Assembly (NCBI GenBank): GCA_027941995.1
Contig: CP115966.1
Coordinates: 1,984,001 to 2,048,000, forward strand
From: Erythrobacteraceae bacterium WH01K
GTDB taxonomy: Bacteria; Pseudomonadota; Alphaproteobacteria; Sphingomonadales; Sphingomonadaceae
Length of the DNA stretch: 64,000 nucleotides
Reading direction: 5' to 3'
Numbering within the stretch: position 1 is the stretch's first letter; each line of letters opens with the position of its first letter. The notes under the pieces were generated by a model. The model had not been told where the DNA came from, did not search any database, and saw only the letters and a program-made list of their open reading frames with translations. The position numbers were made by a program, and so were the translations under genes. Positions 36,700 through 47,096 of this stretch are shown one piece after another.

Positions 36700-37746
36700 T
36701 TACACCGGGTCCTGCGCCGTGCCGTCCACTGTCCAGGTCTGCCCGGTGCCGAGCAGCTTGGCGAGGTTCGCTTCCTTGCCCGCGCTTGCTTGCTCGCGCT
36801 CCGCCGCGACCGCGCTTTCGAAGGTCGGGGCCGGATCGTCGTAGAGAACGCCCATCGGCATGGGAAACTCGCCGAATTCCAGTTCCGACAAAAGGTGCGC
36901 CATGACACGGTTCTTCACGTCATGGACGCGCACCCCGGCGGACTGCCAGTCGTCATCAACAACATCGACGACCTTGAACGCGAGGCTCTCCGCATCGAAG
37001 GCAAGGCCCTTCACGCCGCCGGACTTCTCGCTGCCGAACAACATGGGCTCGCCGTCTTCGAGCCAAAGCTGGCGGTCCTCCGCACCCTTGGGCGCGGCGA
37101 AATCGTCGAACACGTCTTTGTTATAGACAATGCAGTTCTGGAAGATCTCGATGAAGGCCGCGCCCTGGTGCGCGTGGGCGGCGGTGAGAACTTCAGGCAG
37201 CTTCTTCGACACGTCGAAGCCGCGCGCCACGAAGCGCGCACCTGCACCCAGTGCGAAGGCACAGGGATTGGCCGGGTAATCGACGCTACCGATGGGACTC
37301 GACGGGCTCTTCGTGCCGACCCGACTGGTGGGCGAGGCCTGCCCCTTGGTCAGGCCGTAGATCTCGTTGTTGAACAGCATGATCTGCATGTTCACGTTAC
37401 GCCGCAGCACGTGAAGCATGTGATTGCCGCCGATGCTGAGGCCGTCCCCGTCGCCGGTCACCAGCCAGATGTCGAGATCGGGATTGGCCAGCTTCACACC
37501 GGTAGCCAGCGCAGGCGCGCGGCCGTGGATCGTGTGGAAGCCGTAGGTTTCCATGTAATAGGGGAAGCGGCTGGAGCAGCCGATGCCGGAGATGAACACC
37601 GTGTTCGACGGGTCCGCTCCCAGCTGCGGCAACGTGCGCTGCACCGCCTTCAGGATTGCGTAGTCCCCGCACCCGGGGCACCAGCGCACCTCCTGATCGG
37701 TTTCCCAGTCCTTGAGCGTGGTTTCGATTTTTGCAGGAGCGTTCAT
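36700..37746 (-). CDS. korB: 2-oxoacid:ferredoxin oxidoreductase subunit beta
   Basis: TPP-binding beta subunit of 348 residues of a 2-oxoglutarate:ferredoxin oxidoreductase-like enzyme. [4Fe-4S] cysteines are in WCPGCGDYAIL, ISGIGCSSRFP and ANPCAFALGAG. The TPP/Mg site is WLVTGDGDGLSIGGNH with NNEIYGLTKGQASPT. The ATG overlaps the alpha-subunit stop as ATGA. The enzyme oxidatively decarboxylates a 2-oxo acid to the acyl-CoA with ferredoxin reduction; 2-oxoglutarate is the likeliest substrate, but the specificity is not proven by sequence. Only the alpha and beta genes are present, as in the two-subunit enzymes of aerobes. Confidence 0.93.
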   Translation of the reverse strand: MNAPAKIETTLKDWETDQEVRWCPGCGDYAILKAVQRTLPQLGADPSNTVFISGIGCSSRFPYYMETYGFHTIHGRAPALATGVKLANPDLDIWLVTGDGDGLSIGGNHMLHVLRRNVNMQIMLFNNEIYGLTKGQASPTSRVGTKSPSSPIGSVDYPANPCAFALGAGARFVARGFDVSKKLPEVLTAAHAHQGAAFIEIFQNCIVYNKDVFDDFAAPKGAEDRQLWLEDGEPMLFGSEKSGGVKGLAFDAESLAFKVVDVVDDDWQSAGVRVHDVKNRVMAHLLSELEFGEFPMPMGVLYDDPAPTFESAVAAEREQASAGKEANLAKLLGTGQTWTVDGTAQDPV

Positions 37747-39680
37747 CAGTTCGTCTCCGGGCTGGGCAGCTGGTCGTCATTGACCGCGACCTGCCCGCCT
37801 TCATTGCCGGGAATGTCGTCGAAAAACTTGGCGATCTCGGCTTCCAGCTCGGCGATGGCGAAGGGCTGGCCGCTGGTCTTGGTCAGCGGCTGCGCGTCGA
37901 TCAGGAACTGGTCGCGCAGCACGGTCTTGAACTGGCCGGTGTTCATTTCCGGGACCAGAACATGGTCGTAGCCGCGCAGCAGATCGCCGAGATTGGCCGG
38001 TAGCGGCCAGATGTTGCGGACATGGATGTGTGCCACGTCGCAGCCTTTGGCGATGGCGCGGCCCACGGCCTGGTGGATCGGGCCGTAGGTGCTGCCCCAG
38101 CCGACCACGGCCAGCTTGCCCGAAGTGTTGCCGCGGCAGACCTCCTGGTCCGGCACTTCGACGCCCGACACCTTCTCGCGGCGCTGGTCGGTCATGGCCT
38201 GATGGTTGTCGGGCGCGTAATCGATGTGGCCGGTGCCAGCCGCTTTCTCGATCCCGCCGATGCGGTGCATCAGGCCGGGCGTGCCGGGCTTGATCCAGGG
38301 GCGAGCGCCCTTTTCGTCACGCGCATAGGGAAGCAGTTCGGCATCGTCGCCGCCGGGCTTCGTGTCCATGAACTTGGCTGGGAACGGATCATAGCTGGCG
38401 GGATCGGGCACCTTCCACGGTTCGGCCGCATTGGCGATATAACCGTCCGTCAGCAGCATGACCGGGGTCATGTATTTCACCGCAATGCGGCAAGCCTCGA
38501 TCGCGCATTCGAACGCGTCGCCCGGGCTGCGCGCGGCGATGACCGGCATCGGTGCATCGCCGTTGCGGCCATAGACCGCCTGGTAGAGATCGCTCTGCTC
38601 GGTCTTGGTCGGCAGGCCGGTCGACGGGCCGCCGCGCTGCGAGTTGACGATTACCAGCGGCAGCTCGGTCATGATGGCAAGGCCCATCGCCTCGGTCTTC
38701 AAGGCAATGCCCGGCCCCGAAGACGAAGTGACACCCAGCGATCCTGCATAGCTCGCCCCGATGGCGGCGCAGATCGCGGCAATCTCGTCTTCCGCCTGGA
38801 AGGTGGTGACGCCGAATTCCTTCAGCCGCGCGAGGTGGTGGAGGATCGCGGATGCAGGCGTGATCGGATAGCCGCCGAAGAACATCGGCAGTTCGGCAAG
38901 CTGAGCGCCCGCAACCAGGCCGAGCGATACGGCCTCCGCGCCTGTAATCGTGCGGTAAAGGCCCGGCGCGCTTTCGACCGGCGGCATGGCAAGCTGTTTC
39001 AGCGGACCGGCAAGCTCCGCCGTTTCGCCATAGGCATGGCCTGCATCGAGCGCGGCGATATTGGCGTCGGCGATTTCCGGCTTGCGCTTGAACTTGTCGC
39101 GCAGCCACTGGTGGATTGGATCGCGCGGACGGTCGAACATCCACAGCGCAAGACCCAGCGTCCACATGTTCTTGGACCGCAGCGCATCCTTGTTGCCGAG
39201 GCCGAAGGGCTTGACCGCTTCGATCGTGCGTTCCGAAATGTCGAACGCCAGCAAATCGTATTTGGCGAGGCTGCCATCTTCCAGCGGGTTCGCCTCGTAC
39301 TTCGCCTTTTCCAGGTTACGCTTGGTAAAGGCGCCGGTATCGGCAATCACCAGTCCGCCCGGCTTGAGCGAGGCGATGTTCACCTTCAGCGCTGCCGGGT
39401 TCATCGCGACCAGCACATCGGGTGCGTCGCCCGCGGTGTTGATCTGGCGGCTGCCGAAATTGATCTGGAAGGCCGACACGCCGAACAGCGTGCCCTGCGG
39501 CGCGCGGATTTCCGCCGGGAAATCGGGGAAAGTCGCCAGGTCGTTGCCTGCCAACGCGGTGCTGAGCGTGAATTGCCCGCCCGTCAACTGCATCCCGTCG
39601 CCGCTGTCGCCGGCGAACCGGACCACCACTGCTTCGGGAGTTTCCTGTGCGTCGTCGCGGGGAGCCGCCTGCGTTGCCAT
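37746..39680 (-). CDS. korA: 2-oxoacid:ferredoxin oxidoreductase subunit alpha (fused gamma-alpha)
   Basis: Subunit of 644 residues. An N-terminal gamma-type domain (about 20-210) begins VVRFAGDSGDGMQLTGGQF. The alpha-type domain follows from about 225, with PMFFGGYPITPASAIL and EDEIAAICAAIGASYAGSLGVTSSSGPG, and a C-terminal transketolase-like part ending near VLVPEMNTGQFKTVLRDQF. This fusion is typical of the two-subunit enzyme. I chose ATG 39680, where the conserved domain starts 20 residues in; the frame upstream is arginine-rich shadow. The 191-base gap to the divergent esterase should hold promoters for both. Confidence 0.93.
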   Translation of the reverse strand: MATQAAPRDDAQETPEAVVVRFAGDSGDGMQLTGGQFTLSTALAGNDLATFPDFPAEIRAPQGTLFGVSAFQINFGSRQINTAGDAPDVLVAMNPAALKVNIASLKPGGLVIADTGAFTKRNLEKAKYEANPLEDGSLAKYDLLAFDISERTIEAVKPFGLGNKDALRSKNMWTLGLALWMFDRPRDPIHQWLRDKFKRKPEIADANIAALDAGHAYGETAELAGPLKQLAMPPVESAPGLYRTITGAEAVSLGLVAGAQLAELPMFFGGYPITPASAILHHLARLKEFGVTTFQAEDEIAAICAAIGASYAGSLGVTSSSGPGIALKTEAMGLAIMTELPLVIVNSQRGGPSTGLPTKTEQSDLYQAVYGRNGDAPMPVIAARSPGDAFECAIEACRIAVKYMTPVMLLTDGYIANAAEPWKVPDPASYDPFPAKFMDTKPGGDDAELLPYARDEKGARPWIKPGTPGLMHRIGGIEKAAGTGHIDYAPDNHQAMTDQRREKVSGVEVPDQEVCRGNTSGKLAVVGWGSTYGPIHQAVGRAIAKGCDVAHIHVRNIWPLPANLGDLLRGYDHVLVPEMNTGQFKTVLRDQFLIDAQPLTKTSGQPFAIAELEAEIAKFFDDIPGNEGGQVAVNDDQLPSPETN

Positions 39681-39806
39681 AAATCGTCCTGTTGTTCCGC
39701 GCACGCCCGCCCTGTTCCGGGAGCGCGGCCTTTCATGTGGCTGGCGACCTAGGTGCGCGTCCGGGGCGCGGCAATCAAGTTTTTCTGTGCCACTTGTCCA
39801 TGACGG

Positions 39807-39835
39807 TTGAATTGCGAAGCGCGGGCGGCCTATCG
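39807..39835 (+). promoter_or_regulatory. candidate sigma-70 promoter for the esterase-rppH operon
   Basis: TTGAAT (39807-39812) and CTATCG (39830-39835) are separated by 17 bases, giving an expected transcript start near 39842 and a leader of about 30 bases before the ATG at 39872. Found by eye only; the -10 box is imperfect. Confidence 0.33.
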
Positions 39836-39871
39836 CAGCGGTCAAAGAGAACAATCGCGAGGAGAGAGACC

Positions 39872-40825
39872 ATGGCCGATATCGAACATTACGTGCGCGA
39901 GGATGTTCGCGGCTTCCTGGACATGCTGGAAGCCATGAACGGACAGGGCGTGGAGGAAGTCGGAGCCGTGCAGGGGCGCGAGCAGATGCGCGCAATGGGG
40001 GCCATCGCCGAAGCGCCGGCGCGCGAGATGGCCGTGCAGAAGGACCTGGTGTGCCCGGGACCGGCAGGCGACATCCCCTTGCGCTTTTACGACGTGAAGG
40101 AAAGCCGCGGCCCCTCTCCCGTCGTCCTGTTCCTGCATGGCGGCGGCTTCGTGATCGGCGACCTGGAGGTCTATAACAATCTCTGCACCGAGATCTCCCA
40201 CGCACTCGACCTGCCGGTGGTGTCCGTCGATTACCGCCTTGCGCCGGAACACCCCTTCCCCGCCGCGCCCGACGATTGCGAGGCTGCGGCGCGCTGGGTC
40301 GCATCGGGGCCGTCGGAGCTTGGCTGCGATGTCACCGGCCTCGTGATCACGGGCGACAGTGCAGGCGGCAACCTGACGATTGTCACCACCAACCAGCTGA
40401 TGGCCGACCCGGCAGAAGTGCCGGTGGTGGTGCAGGCGCCGATCTATCCGGTCGCCAGCGATGTGAGCCAGCATGACAGCTTTGCCAGCTTCGCCGACGG
40501 TTTCCTGCTGACGGGCGCGGCGATGGCATGGTTCACGGAGCAATATGCCGGACCTACCGACGATCCGCGCAACGTGCCCATCCTCGGCGACTGCTCGAAC
40601 ACGCCGCCGACCGTCATCTGCACCGCCGGGCTCGATCCCTTGCGCGATTCGGGCCGCGAATATGCCGCCCACCTGATCCAGCAGGGGACGGAGGTCAGCT
40701 ATTTCGAATTCCCCGGCATCATCCACGGGTTCACGACGCTGAGGAAAGCGATCCCCAGCGGCCAGGCCGACCTGGAGGCCTTCCTCGGCGCGATCCGTGT
40801 CAAGCTGGAGCGCGCGGCAGCATGA
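39872..40825 (+). CDS. alpha/beta hydrolase, hormone-sensitive-lipase (HSL) family
   Basis: Esterase/lipase of 317 residues. The HSL oxyanion motif is LFLHGGGFVIGD, the nucleophile serine is in ITGDSAGGNLT (GDSAG), and the acid/histidine end of the triad appears in AGLDPLRDSG and PGIIHGFTTL. No signal peptide is visible, so it is cytoplasmic. The start ATG 39872 has GGAGAGAG just upstream. The stop overlaps the rppH start as ATGA. Substrates are probably short acyl esters; nothing in the context narrows this down. Confidence 0.9.
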   Translation: MADIEHYVREDVRGFLDMLEAMNGQGVEEVGAVQGREQMRAMGAIAEAPAREMAVQKDLVCPGPAGDIPLRFYDVKESRGPSPVVLFLHGGGFVIGDLEVYNNLCTEISHALDLPVVSVDYRLAPEHPFPAAPDDCEAAARWVASGPSELGCDVTGLVITGDSAGGNLTIVTTNQLMADPAEVPVVVQAPIYPVASDVSQHDSFASFADGFLLTGAAMAWFTEQYAGPTDDPRNVPILGDCSNTPPTVICTAGLDPLRDSGREYAAHLIQQGTEVSYFEFPGIIHGFTTLRKAIPSGQADLEAFLGAIRVKLERAAA

Positions 40826-41310
40826 ACGAAGTGACCGCCTACCGCCCCTGTGCAGGCATCATGCTGTTCAACAGCGAGGGCAAGGTTTTCGCCGCCCAGC
40901 GGCTCGATTCGAAGAACCTCGGCGCTTGGCAGATGCCGCAGGGCGGGATCGATCCGGGCGAGGACCGGTGCGAGGCCGCTTTACGCGAGCTGGCGGAGGA
41001 AACCGGCGTTTCGGGCGACAAGGTCGAAATCGTCGCAGAAATGCCCAAGCCCGTCCGCTACGACCTGCCCGAAGACCTCATCGGCAAATTGTGGGGCGGG
41101 AAGTACCGCGGACAGGAACAGCACTGGTTCCTCGCCCGCTTTCTGGGCGAGGACAGCGACATCGACCTGGAAGCGCACGATCCGCCGGAATTCGAATGCT
41201 GGGAATGGGTCGAGCCCGAAAAGCTGCCCGACCTGATCGTGCCGTTCAAACGCGACGTCTATTCCGCCGTGGTCGAGGAATTCGCGCCCCAGATCGCCTC
41301 AGCGACCTGA
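40822..41310 (+). CDS. rppH: RNA pyrophosphohydrolase
   Basis: Nudix hydrolase of 162 residues that removes pyrophosphate from the 5' end of mRNA, which starts decay. The Nudix box spans residues 41-63 (GGIDPGEDRCEAALRELAEE, then TGV) with all key residues. The RppH-specific parts are YRPCAGIMLFN at the N-terminus, GAWQMPQGG, and the C-terminal WVEPEKLPDLIVPFKRDVY. It is coupled to the esterase by ATGA. Its 3' end overlaps the opposite-strand hypothetical gene by 12 bases. Confidence 0.95.
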   Translation: MNEVTAYRPCAGIMLFNSEGKVFAAQRLDSKNLGAWQMPQGGIDPGEDRCEAALRELAEETGVSGDKVEIVAEMPKPVRYDLPEDLIGKLWGGKYRGQEQHWFLARFLGEDSDIDLEAHDPPEFECWEWVEPEKLPDLIVPFKRDVYSAVVEEFAPQIASAT

Positions 41311-41820
41311 GGTCCAGTGCGTCACCTGGCCGGCGGGATAATTGCCGGCAGCTGGCAGTTCGGTGATTCCGGCAGGACTCGTGTCCCGAAAATCCACAAG
41401 GAACTGGCGGCTTGATGGCAGGTCCGAACAATCGGCGCCGATGCCATCCAGCGGATATTCCGAAATGGACAGGAAAGCGCGCCCGTCGACGATTGTGACC
41501 GCGTCGATCTCGCGGTGCTGGCCCGGACGGGTAAAGTGCTTTCGGTACAAGACAGCGACAGGTTTGCCCTCGCCCTCCAGCCATTGGTCCAGACCCGCTT
41601 CGCCCTCCGGCGTAGGCAGGCGGGGTCCGTCGAACATGCGGTAGAATGCGCGCTCGTCGCGGGCCCACCACAAGCGCATCAGTTCGAACAGGGCAGCGAG
41701 CTGGCGCGCACCGCTGTCGGGCGGCGGGAGAGCGATGCTGCAAGCCTGCGCTGCCCCGGGAACCGCAGCGATGACCCCCGCTCCCAGGGCCAGCGCGGAC
41801 CTGCGGGACAGGCCCGTCAC
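41299..41820 (-). CDS. hypothetical secreted protein with twin-arginine-like signal
   Basis: Protein of 173 residues. The N-terminus LSRRSALALGAGVIAAVPGAAQA looks like a Tat signal peptide with cleavage after AQA. The mature part begins CSIALPPPDSG and contains LWWARDERAFYRMFDG and VDGRAFLSISEYPL; it may be a small SnoaL-like or otherwise mixed alpha/beta domain, but I cannot assign a family. The start is GTG 41820, one base after the stop of the TPR gene, so it is the last gene of the guaB-side operon. The 3' end overlaps rppH by 12 bases (TCAGCGACCTGA holds both stops). Confidence 0.72.
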   Translation of the reverse strand: MTGLSRRSALALGAGVIAAVPGAAQACSIALPPPDSGARQLAALFELMRLWWARDERAFYRMFDGPRLPTPEGEAGLDQWLEGEGKPVAVLYRKHFTRPGQHREIDAVTIVDGRAFLSISEYPLDGIGADCSDLPSSRQFLVDFRDTSPAGITELPAAGNYPAGQVTHWTSGR

Positions 41821-41821
41821 A

Positions 41822-42328
41822 TCAATTGCTTTGCGTGACCTGCGCGTCGGGCATGACGGCCTCTGCGGTCAGGACGCGTGGTTGCGGCCCCTGCGAGATG
41901 ATCGCGGCCAGCTGGCGCGTTTCCGGGCAGCCGGCACCGCACAGCGATTCCAGCTGCGACAGGGTGGTTCGCGCTTTCTCGATCGCGCCTTTTTCGACCA
42001 GGGCCGCGCCCTTGCCGGACAGAGCCGCGTAGTCGTTGGGATCGCGGTCCAGCACCTCGCGGTAATAGGCGATGGCCTTGCCCTGCAGCCCTTCGCGGCG
42101 CGCCGCCTGCGCCAGATCGAGATAGATCGGTGTGTAGCCCGGATCGACGGCCAGAGCCGCCTCGAACGCGTCGATTGCAGCCTGCGGCTGCCCGCCGGCA
42201 AGCGCTGCGCGCCCTTCCGCGACAAGCTGCGCCGCGCGCGGTGCGGGTTCACGCTCAGCCCCGTAACCCACGCTCGCCTGCACGGCAAAAACCAGCGACA
42301 GGGCAGCGGCAGCAGGGACGAAACGCAT
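41822..42328 (-). CDS. tetratricopeptide-repeat protein, exported
   Basis: Protein of 168 residues with a signal peptide (start MRFVPAAAALSLVFAV). Three TPR units fill most of the mature chain: AAQLVAEGRAALAGGQPQAA, AIDAFEAALAVDPGYTPIYL and AIAYYREVLDRDPNDYAALS. A short tail with a cysteine pair (LCGAGC) follows, possibly a disulfide or metal site. The start ATG 42328 is preferred over upstream starts because the signal follows at once. It is 71 bases downstream of the RNA methyltransferase. TPR domains bind proteins, so a scaffold role in the envelope is likely; the partner is unknown. Confidence 0.83.
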   Translation of the reverse strand: MRFVPAAAALSLVFAVQASVGYGAEREPAPRAAQLVAEGRAALAGGQPQAAIDAFEAALAVDPGYTPIYLDLAQAARREGLQGKAIAYYREVLDRDPNDYAALSGKGAALVEKGAIEKARTTLSQLESLCGAGCPETRQLAAIISQGPQPRVLTAEAVMPDAQVTQSN

Positions 42329-42399
42329 CAGCAGGTCCTTCCAGCGAGAGAGGTCTCGCACAGGGTGTGTAGGGTCAGGTGCGACCATAGGTCACAGGC

Positions 42400-43581
42400 C
42401 TAACACGGCAATGCTGCACGGGCGATGAAAAATCCGTCGGTCCCGTCGTGAGACGGTGTCAGGCGCAAACCCTTCCCCCGCGGTTTGCCCGCGCCCAGCT
42501 TGCGCGTGTCCGCCTGCCATCCCGGCGCGCGTTCGAGGAACGCCTCGAACCGGTTTGCGCCTTCCTCGTCCAGCAAGGAGCAGGTGACGAAGATGATCCG
42601 CCCGCCCGGCCGCACGAGCTCCGCCGCGATGTCCAGTAGCTTGTCCTGGATACCGGCATACCGGTCGAGGCTGCGCGGATCGAGCCGCCACTTCGCCTCG
42701 GGCTTGCGGCGCAGCGTGCCGATACCCGAACAGGGCGCATCCACGAACACGCAGTCGGCCGCCCGGCGATACTGGCCGAGTGCGTCCATCTCGCGCCCCG
42801 CATCGAGAAGCACGGTTTCGATCAAGCCTGCCCCTGCCCGCTCGGCACGCGGGGCGAGCCTGGACAGCCGGCTGCGGTCCGTATCGCTGGCAACCAGCGT
42901 GCCGCGGTTCTCCATCGCCGCTGCCAGCGCCAGGGTCTTGCCCCCTGCCCCGGCGCACAGGTCGATGACGGTTTCGCCCGGCTTCACCTCCGCTGCGAGG
43001 CAGGCATACTGGCTGCCCAGATCCTGAACCTCGATTTTTCCTTCGCGATATTCCGGCCATTGTTCGACCTGCGTGCCCTGCTCGAAACGCAGCGCCTGCG
43101 GCGGGGCGAGATGTTCGCCCGCGACCGGCAGTTCCAGTCCTTCGCGGTCGGCCTTCAGCGCATTCACGCGCACGTCGAGCGGCGCGCGGCCAAGCAGGGC
43201 TTCCTGCGCCGCCGCATCGACGCCGGATGTGGCCAGGCGTTCGACCAGCCATTCCGGCGCCACGCCGCCCTGCGCCGGTTTCTCGTTCCGGCCGATGGCA
43301 GGCGGGCCATATTGGGAGCCATCGAACAGCGCCGCTATGGTCTCGTCCATTTCTGCCAAACGGAGCATGGCGACCCGGCCGGTCTTGGGGATCGGGCCGC
43401 AGGCACGGATGGCGGAATAGACAAGTTCGCGCACTGCGCGGCGATCCTTGCTCCCGGCATAGCGATTGGACTTCGCCCAATTGGCGATGATCCTGTCGGC
43501 AGGCGCACCGTTATTGCGCGCGCCGTCAATCACATTGTCCAGTATCTCGATTGCCGCCTGAACGCGGGCCGCGGGGGTCAT
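42400..43581 (-). CDS. RsmB/NOP2-family RNA (cytosine-5) methyltransferase
   Basis: SAM-dependent m5C RNA methyltransferase of 393 residues. The N-terminal NusB-like helical region is followed by the catalytic domain: the SAM loop VIDLCAGAGGKTLALA, then the two catalytic cysteines in FVDAPCSGIGTLRR and FVTCSLLDEEG. The C-terminal FFIARA is typical of the family. It is probably the 16S rRNA methyltransferase RsmB-like enzyme, though alphaproteobacteria carry several paralogues, so no symbol is given. It lies 30 bases downstream of guaB. Confidence 0.93.
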   Translation of the reverse strand: MTPAARVQAAIEILDNVIDGARNNGAPADRIIANWAKSNRYAGSKDRRAVRELVYSAIRACGPIPKTGRVAMLRLAEMDETIAALFDGSQYGPPAIGRNEKPAQGGVAPEWLVERLATSGVDAAAQEALLGRAPLDVRVNALKADREGLELPVAGEHLAPPQALRFEQGTQVEQWPEYREGKIEVQDLGSQYACLAAEVKPGETVIDLCAGAGGKTLALAAAMENRGTLVASDTDRSRLSRLAPRAERAGAGLIETVLLDAGREMDALGQYRRAADCVFVDAPCSGIGTLRRKPEAKWRLDPRSLDRYAGIQDKLLDIAAELVRPGGRIIFVTCSLLDEEGANRFEAFLERAPGWQADTRKLGAGKPRGKGLRLTPSHDGTDGFFIARAALPC

Positions 43582-43611
43582 CGGTTTACCTGCCTGCTGG
43601 CGGAACGGGGT

Positions 43612-45132
<1,521 letters not shown>

Positions 45133-45169
45133 CTAACCCCTGCGCGCCTGTCCCGCTAGGCCTGTCGTG

Positions 45170-46174
45170 TCAGTCGTCCCCGACGGGGTAGCTGGTGGTG
45201 CTGCCGAAATGGCGGAGCAGGTCGACATGGAGCAAGGTGTCCTGCGCCGCACCGCCCAGTTCGACGTGATCGCCCCATTCGTCGGTCGCGCGGTGGTAAT
45301 GCGTATCGACGAAGGAATTGATGACGGCATCGCTTGCGAAACTGCTGGAGACCAGCACCGACGGCACGTCGCGGCGGAGCAGCACATACCCGTCCTGCCG
45401 CGGGACCCAGCGTTCCTGCTGCGGGCGGATCGACAGCCGCCTGCCCGCCGCCTTCACCACTTGTTCGATCCCCCTGTCGAGCGCGGTCTGTCCCCAGCCG
45501 AGCACGGCGACGGGCGTCCCCTCGGGCGCGATAGCGGTCGAATCCAGGTTGAATGCGGCAACGATCGTAGGCAGCGGCGTCGGCGGGTCTTCGGCAAAGG
45601 CCCTTGCCCCGACCAGCCCGGCTTCCTCGCCCGTGGTGGCGACGAAATAGATATCGCGCTCTGCCGGGCCGCCTTCCGCCATGCGGCGCGCGATTTCCAG
45701 CAGCGCGGCGACCCCGCTCGCATTATCGACTGCCCCGTTGCACAGGCGGTCGGGCGCGGCGGGCGGACCGCAATTGCCCAGATGGTCCCAATGTGCCGTC
45801 AGGACGACGGCTCCGCTACCGATCTGCGTGCCCGGCAGGCGGGCCACGACATTTGCGCTGGATAGTGTCTCCACGCCTTCCGGCAGGTCGATACCCATCT
45901 GCCGGTACCGTTCCACCGGGATTTCGACCTGCTGCTCCCACGACCTGCGCATGCCCGCCTCGAGGCCGTAGGATCGCAGCGCCGAGACGATGTAAGCGCG
46001 CGTCTTCCGGTCGCCTTCGCTGCCGGGCAGGCGTCCTCCGTATTCGGCGCGCGAAAGCTCCGCTATATGGCCGCCGAGCGCGGTCCGGACCAGCGCAAGC
46101 TCGCCTGCATCGTGGGTCACGGTCTTGCAGGACGCAAGGGCGAGCGCGAGCAGCACTGCGATTGTTCTTCTCAT
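45170..46174 (-). CDS. M28 family zinc aminopeptidase lipoprotein
   Basis: Secreted metallopeptidase of 334 residues with a lipoprotein signal (lipobox LALASC). Zinc ligands of the M28 family are visible in order: AHWDHLG, NGAVDNASG, GEEAGLVG (general base Glu-Glu), FNLDS, and DTHYHRATDE. It trims amino-terminal residues from peptides in the periplasm. The start ATG 46174 gives a proper signal peptide. It is followed by guaB 94 bases downstream; a separate promoter for guaB is likely. Confidence 0.92.
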   Translation of the reverse strand: MRRTIAVLLALALASCKTVTHDAGELALVRTALGGHIAELSRAEYGGRLPGSEGDRKTRAYIVSALRSYGLEAGMRRSWEQQVEIPVERYRQMGIDLPEGVETLSSANVVARLPGTQIGSGAVVLTAHWDHLGNCGPPAAPDRLCNGAVDNASGVAALLEIARRMAEGGPAERDIYFVATTGEEAGLVGARAFAEDPPTPLPTIVAAFNLDSTAIAPEGTPVAVLGWGQTALDRGIEQVVKAAGRRLSIRPQQERWVPRQDGYVLLRRDVPSVLVSSSFASDAVINSFVDTHYHRATDEWGDHVELGGAAQDTLLHVDLLRHFGSTTSYPVGDD

Positions 46175-46216
46175 ATCCGTGCCCCCTGCGCCCGAGCCGC
46201 CGCTATGCCAAGCTGG

Positions 46217-46972
46217 CTATTCGGCCGTCCAACCGCCATCGACGCTCCAGTTCGCGCCGGTCACATTGCCCGCTTCCTCGCGGCACAGGAACACGGCGAG
46301 CGCGCCGATTTCTTCCGGCTGGACGAATTTCTTGGTCGGCTGTTTCGCGAGCAGGACATCGTTGATGACCTCTTCCCGGCTCAGACCGCGGGCCTTCATC
46401 GTGTCGGGAATCTGCCCCTCGATCAGCGGGGTCCAGACATAGCCGGGGCTGATGCAATTGGCCGTCACCCCGGTCTGCGCCAGTTCCAGCGCGATGGTCT
46501 TGGTAAAGCCTGCGATGCCGTGCTTGCTCGCATTGTATGCGCTCTTGAAAGGGGATGCCACCAGCGAGTGCGCGCTCGCCGTGTTGATGATGCGGCCCCA
46601 GCCCTTCGCCTTCATCCCGGGCACGGCATGGCGCACCGTGTGGAAGGCCGCAGTCAGGTTCAGAGCGATGATCCTGTCCCACTGCGCGGGCGGGAACTCG
46701 TCTACCGGCGCGACGTGCTGCATGCCTGCGTTGTTGACCAGGATATCGATTCCGCCCGCGTCCTTCATCATGGTTTCGATGGCATCGGCATCGGTCAGGT
46801 CGGCGGCGGAATGGCTGGCCGACAATTCCTGCGTCAGCGCGGCGATCTCGCTTTCGTCGCCAAAGCCGTTGAGGACGATCTCGGCCCCTTCGGCATGGAG
46901 AGACCGCGCGATGGCGAGGCCGATCCCGGACGTCGAACCGGTGACGAGAGCGCGTTTGCCGGACAGGAACAT
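46217..46972 (-). CDS. bdhA: 3-hydroxybutyrate dehydrogenase
   Basis: SDR enzyme of 251 residues that interconverts 3-hydroxybutyrate and acetoacetate, linking polyhydroxybutyrate or ketone-body use to central metabolism. Cofactor loop VTGSTSGIGLAIA; NNAG motif in ILVNNAGMQHVAPV (the QHV form is characteristic of this enzyme); active site IINTASAHSLVASP and YNASKHG; substrate-side YVWTPLIEGQIP with AKQPTKKFVQPEE. Length is normal. The gene is divergent from the zinc metallopeptidase across 124 bases. Confidence 0.94.
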   Translation of the reverse strand: MFLSGKRALVTGSTSGIGLAIARSLHAEGAEIVLNGFGDESEIAALTQELSASHSAADLTDADAIETMMKDAGGIDILVNNAGMQHVAPVDEFPPAQWDRIIALNLTAAFHTVRHAVPGMKAKGWGRIINTASAHSLVASPFKSAYNASKHGIAGFTKTIALELAQTGVTANCISPGYVWTPLIEGQIPDTMKARGLSREEVINDVLLAKQPTKKFVQPEEIGALAVFLCREEAGNVTGANWSVDGGWTAE

Positions 46973-47096
46973 TGAAGGCCTCTTGGGGTTTGCTGTGAAA
47001 GGGTCGGACCAAGCTATTGGGAAATACCGTTTTGCGGCCTATGCACGGCGTGTCCAGTCCCAACAGGGTCAAGGCAATCACTCCAGGGGGAATATA

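Noticed and set aside
39681-40304. N-terminal extension of korA
   Set aside because: Upstream residues are Arg/Pro-rich and overlap the divergent esterase start; ATG 39680 fits the gamma domain.
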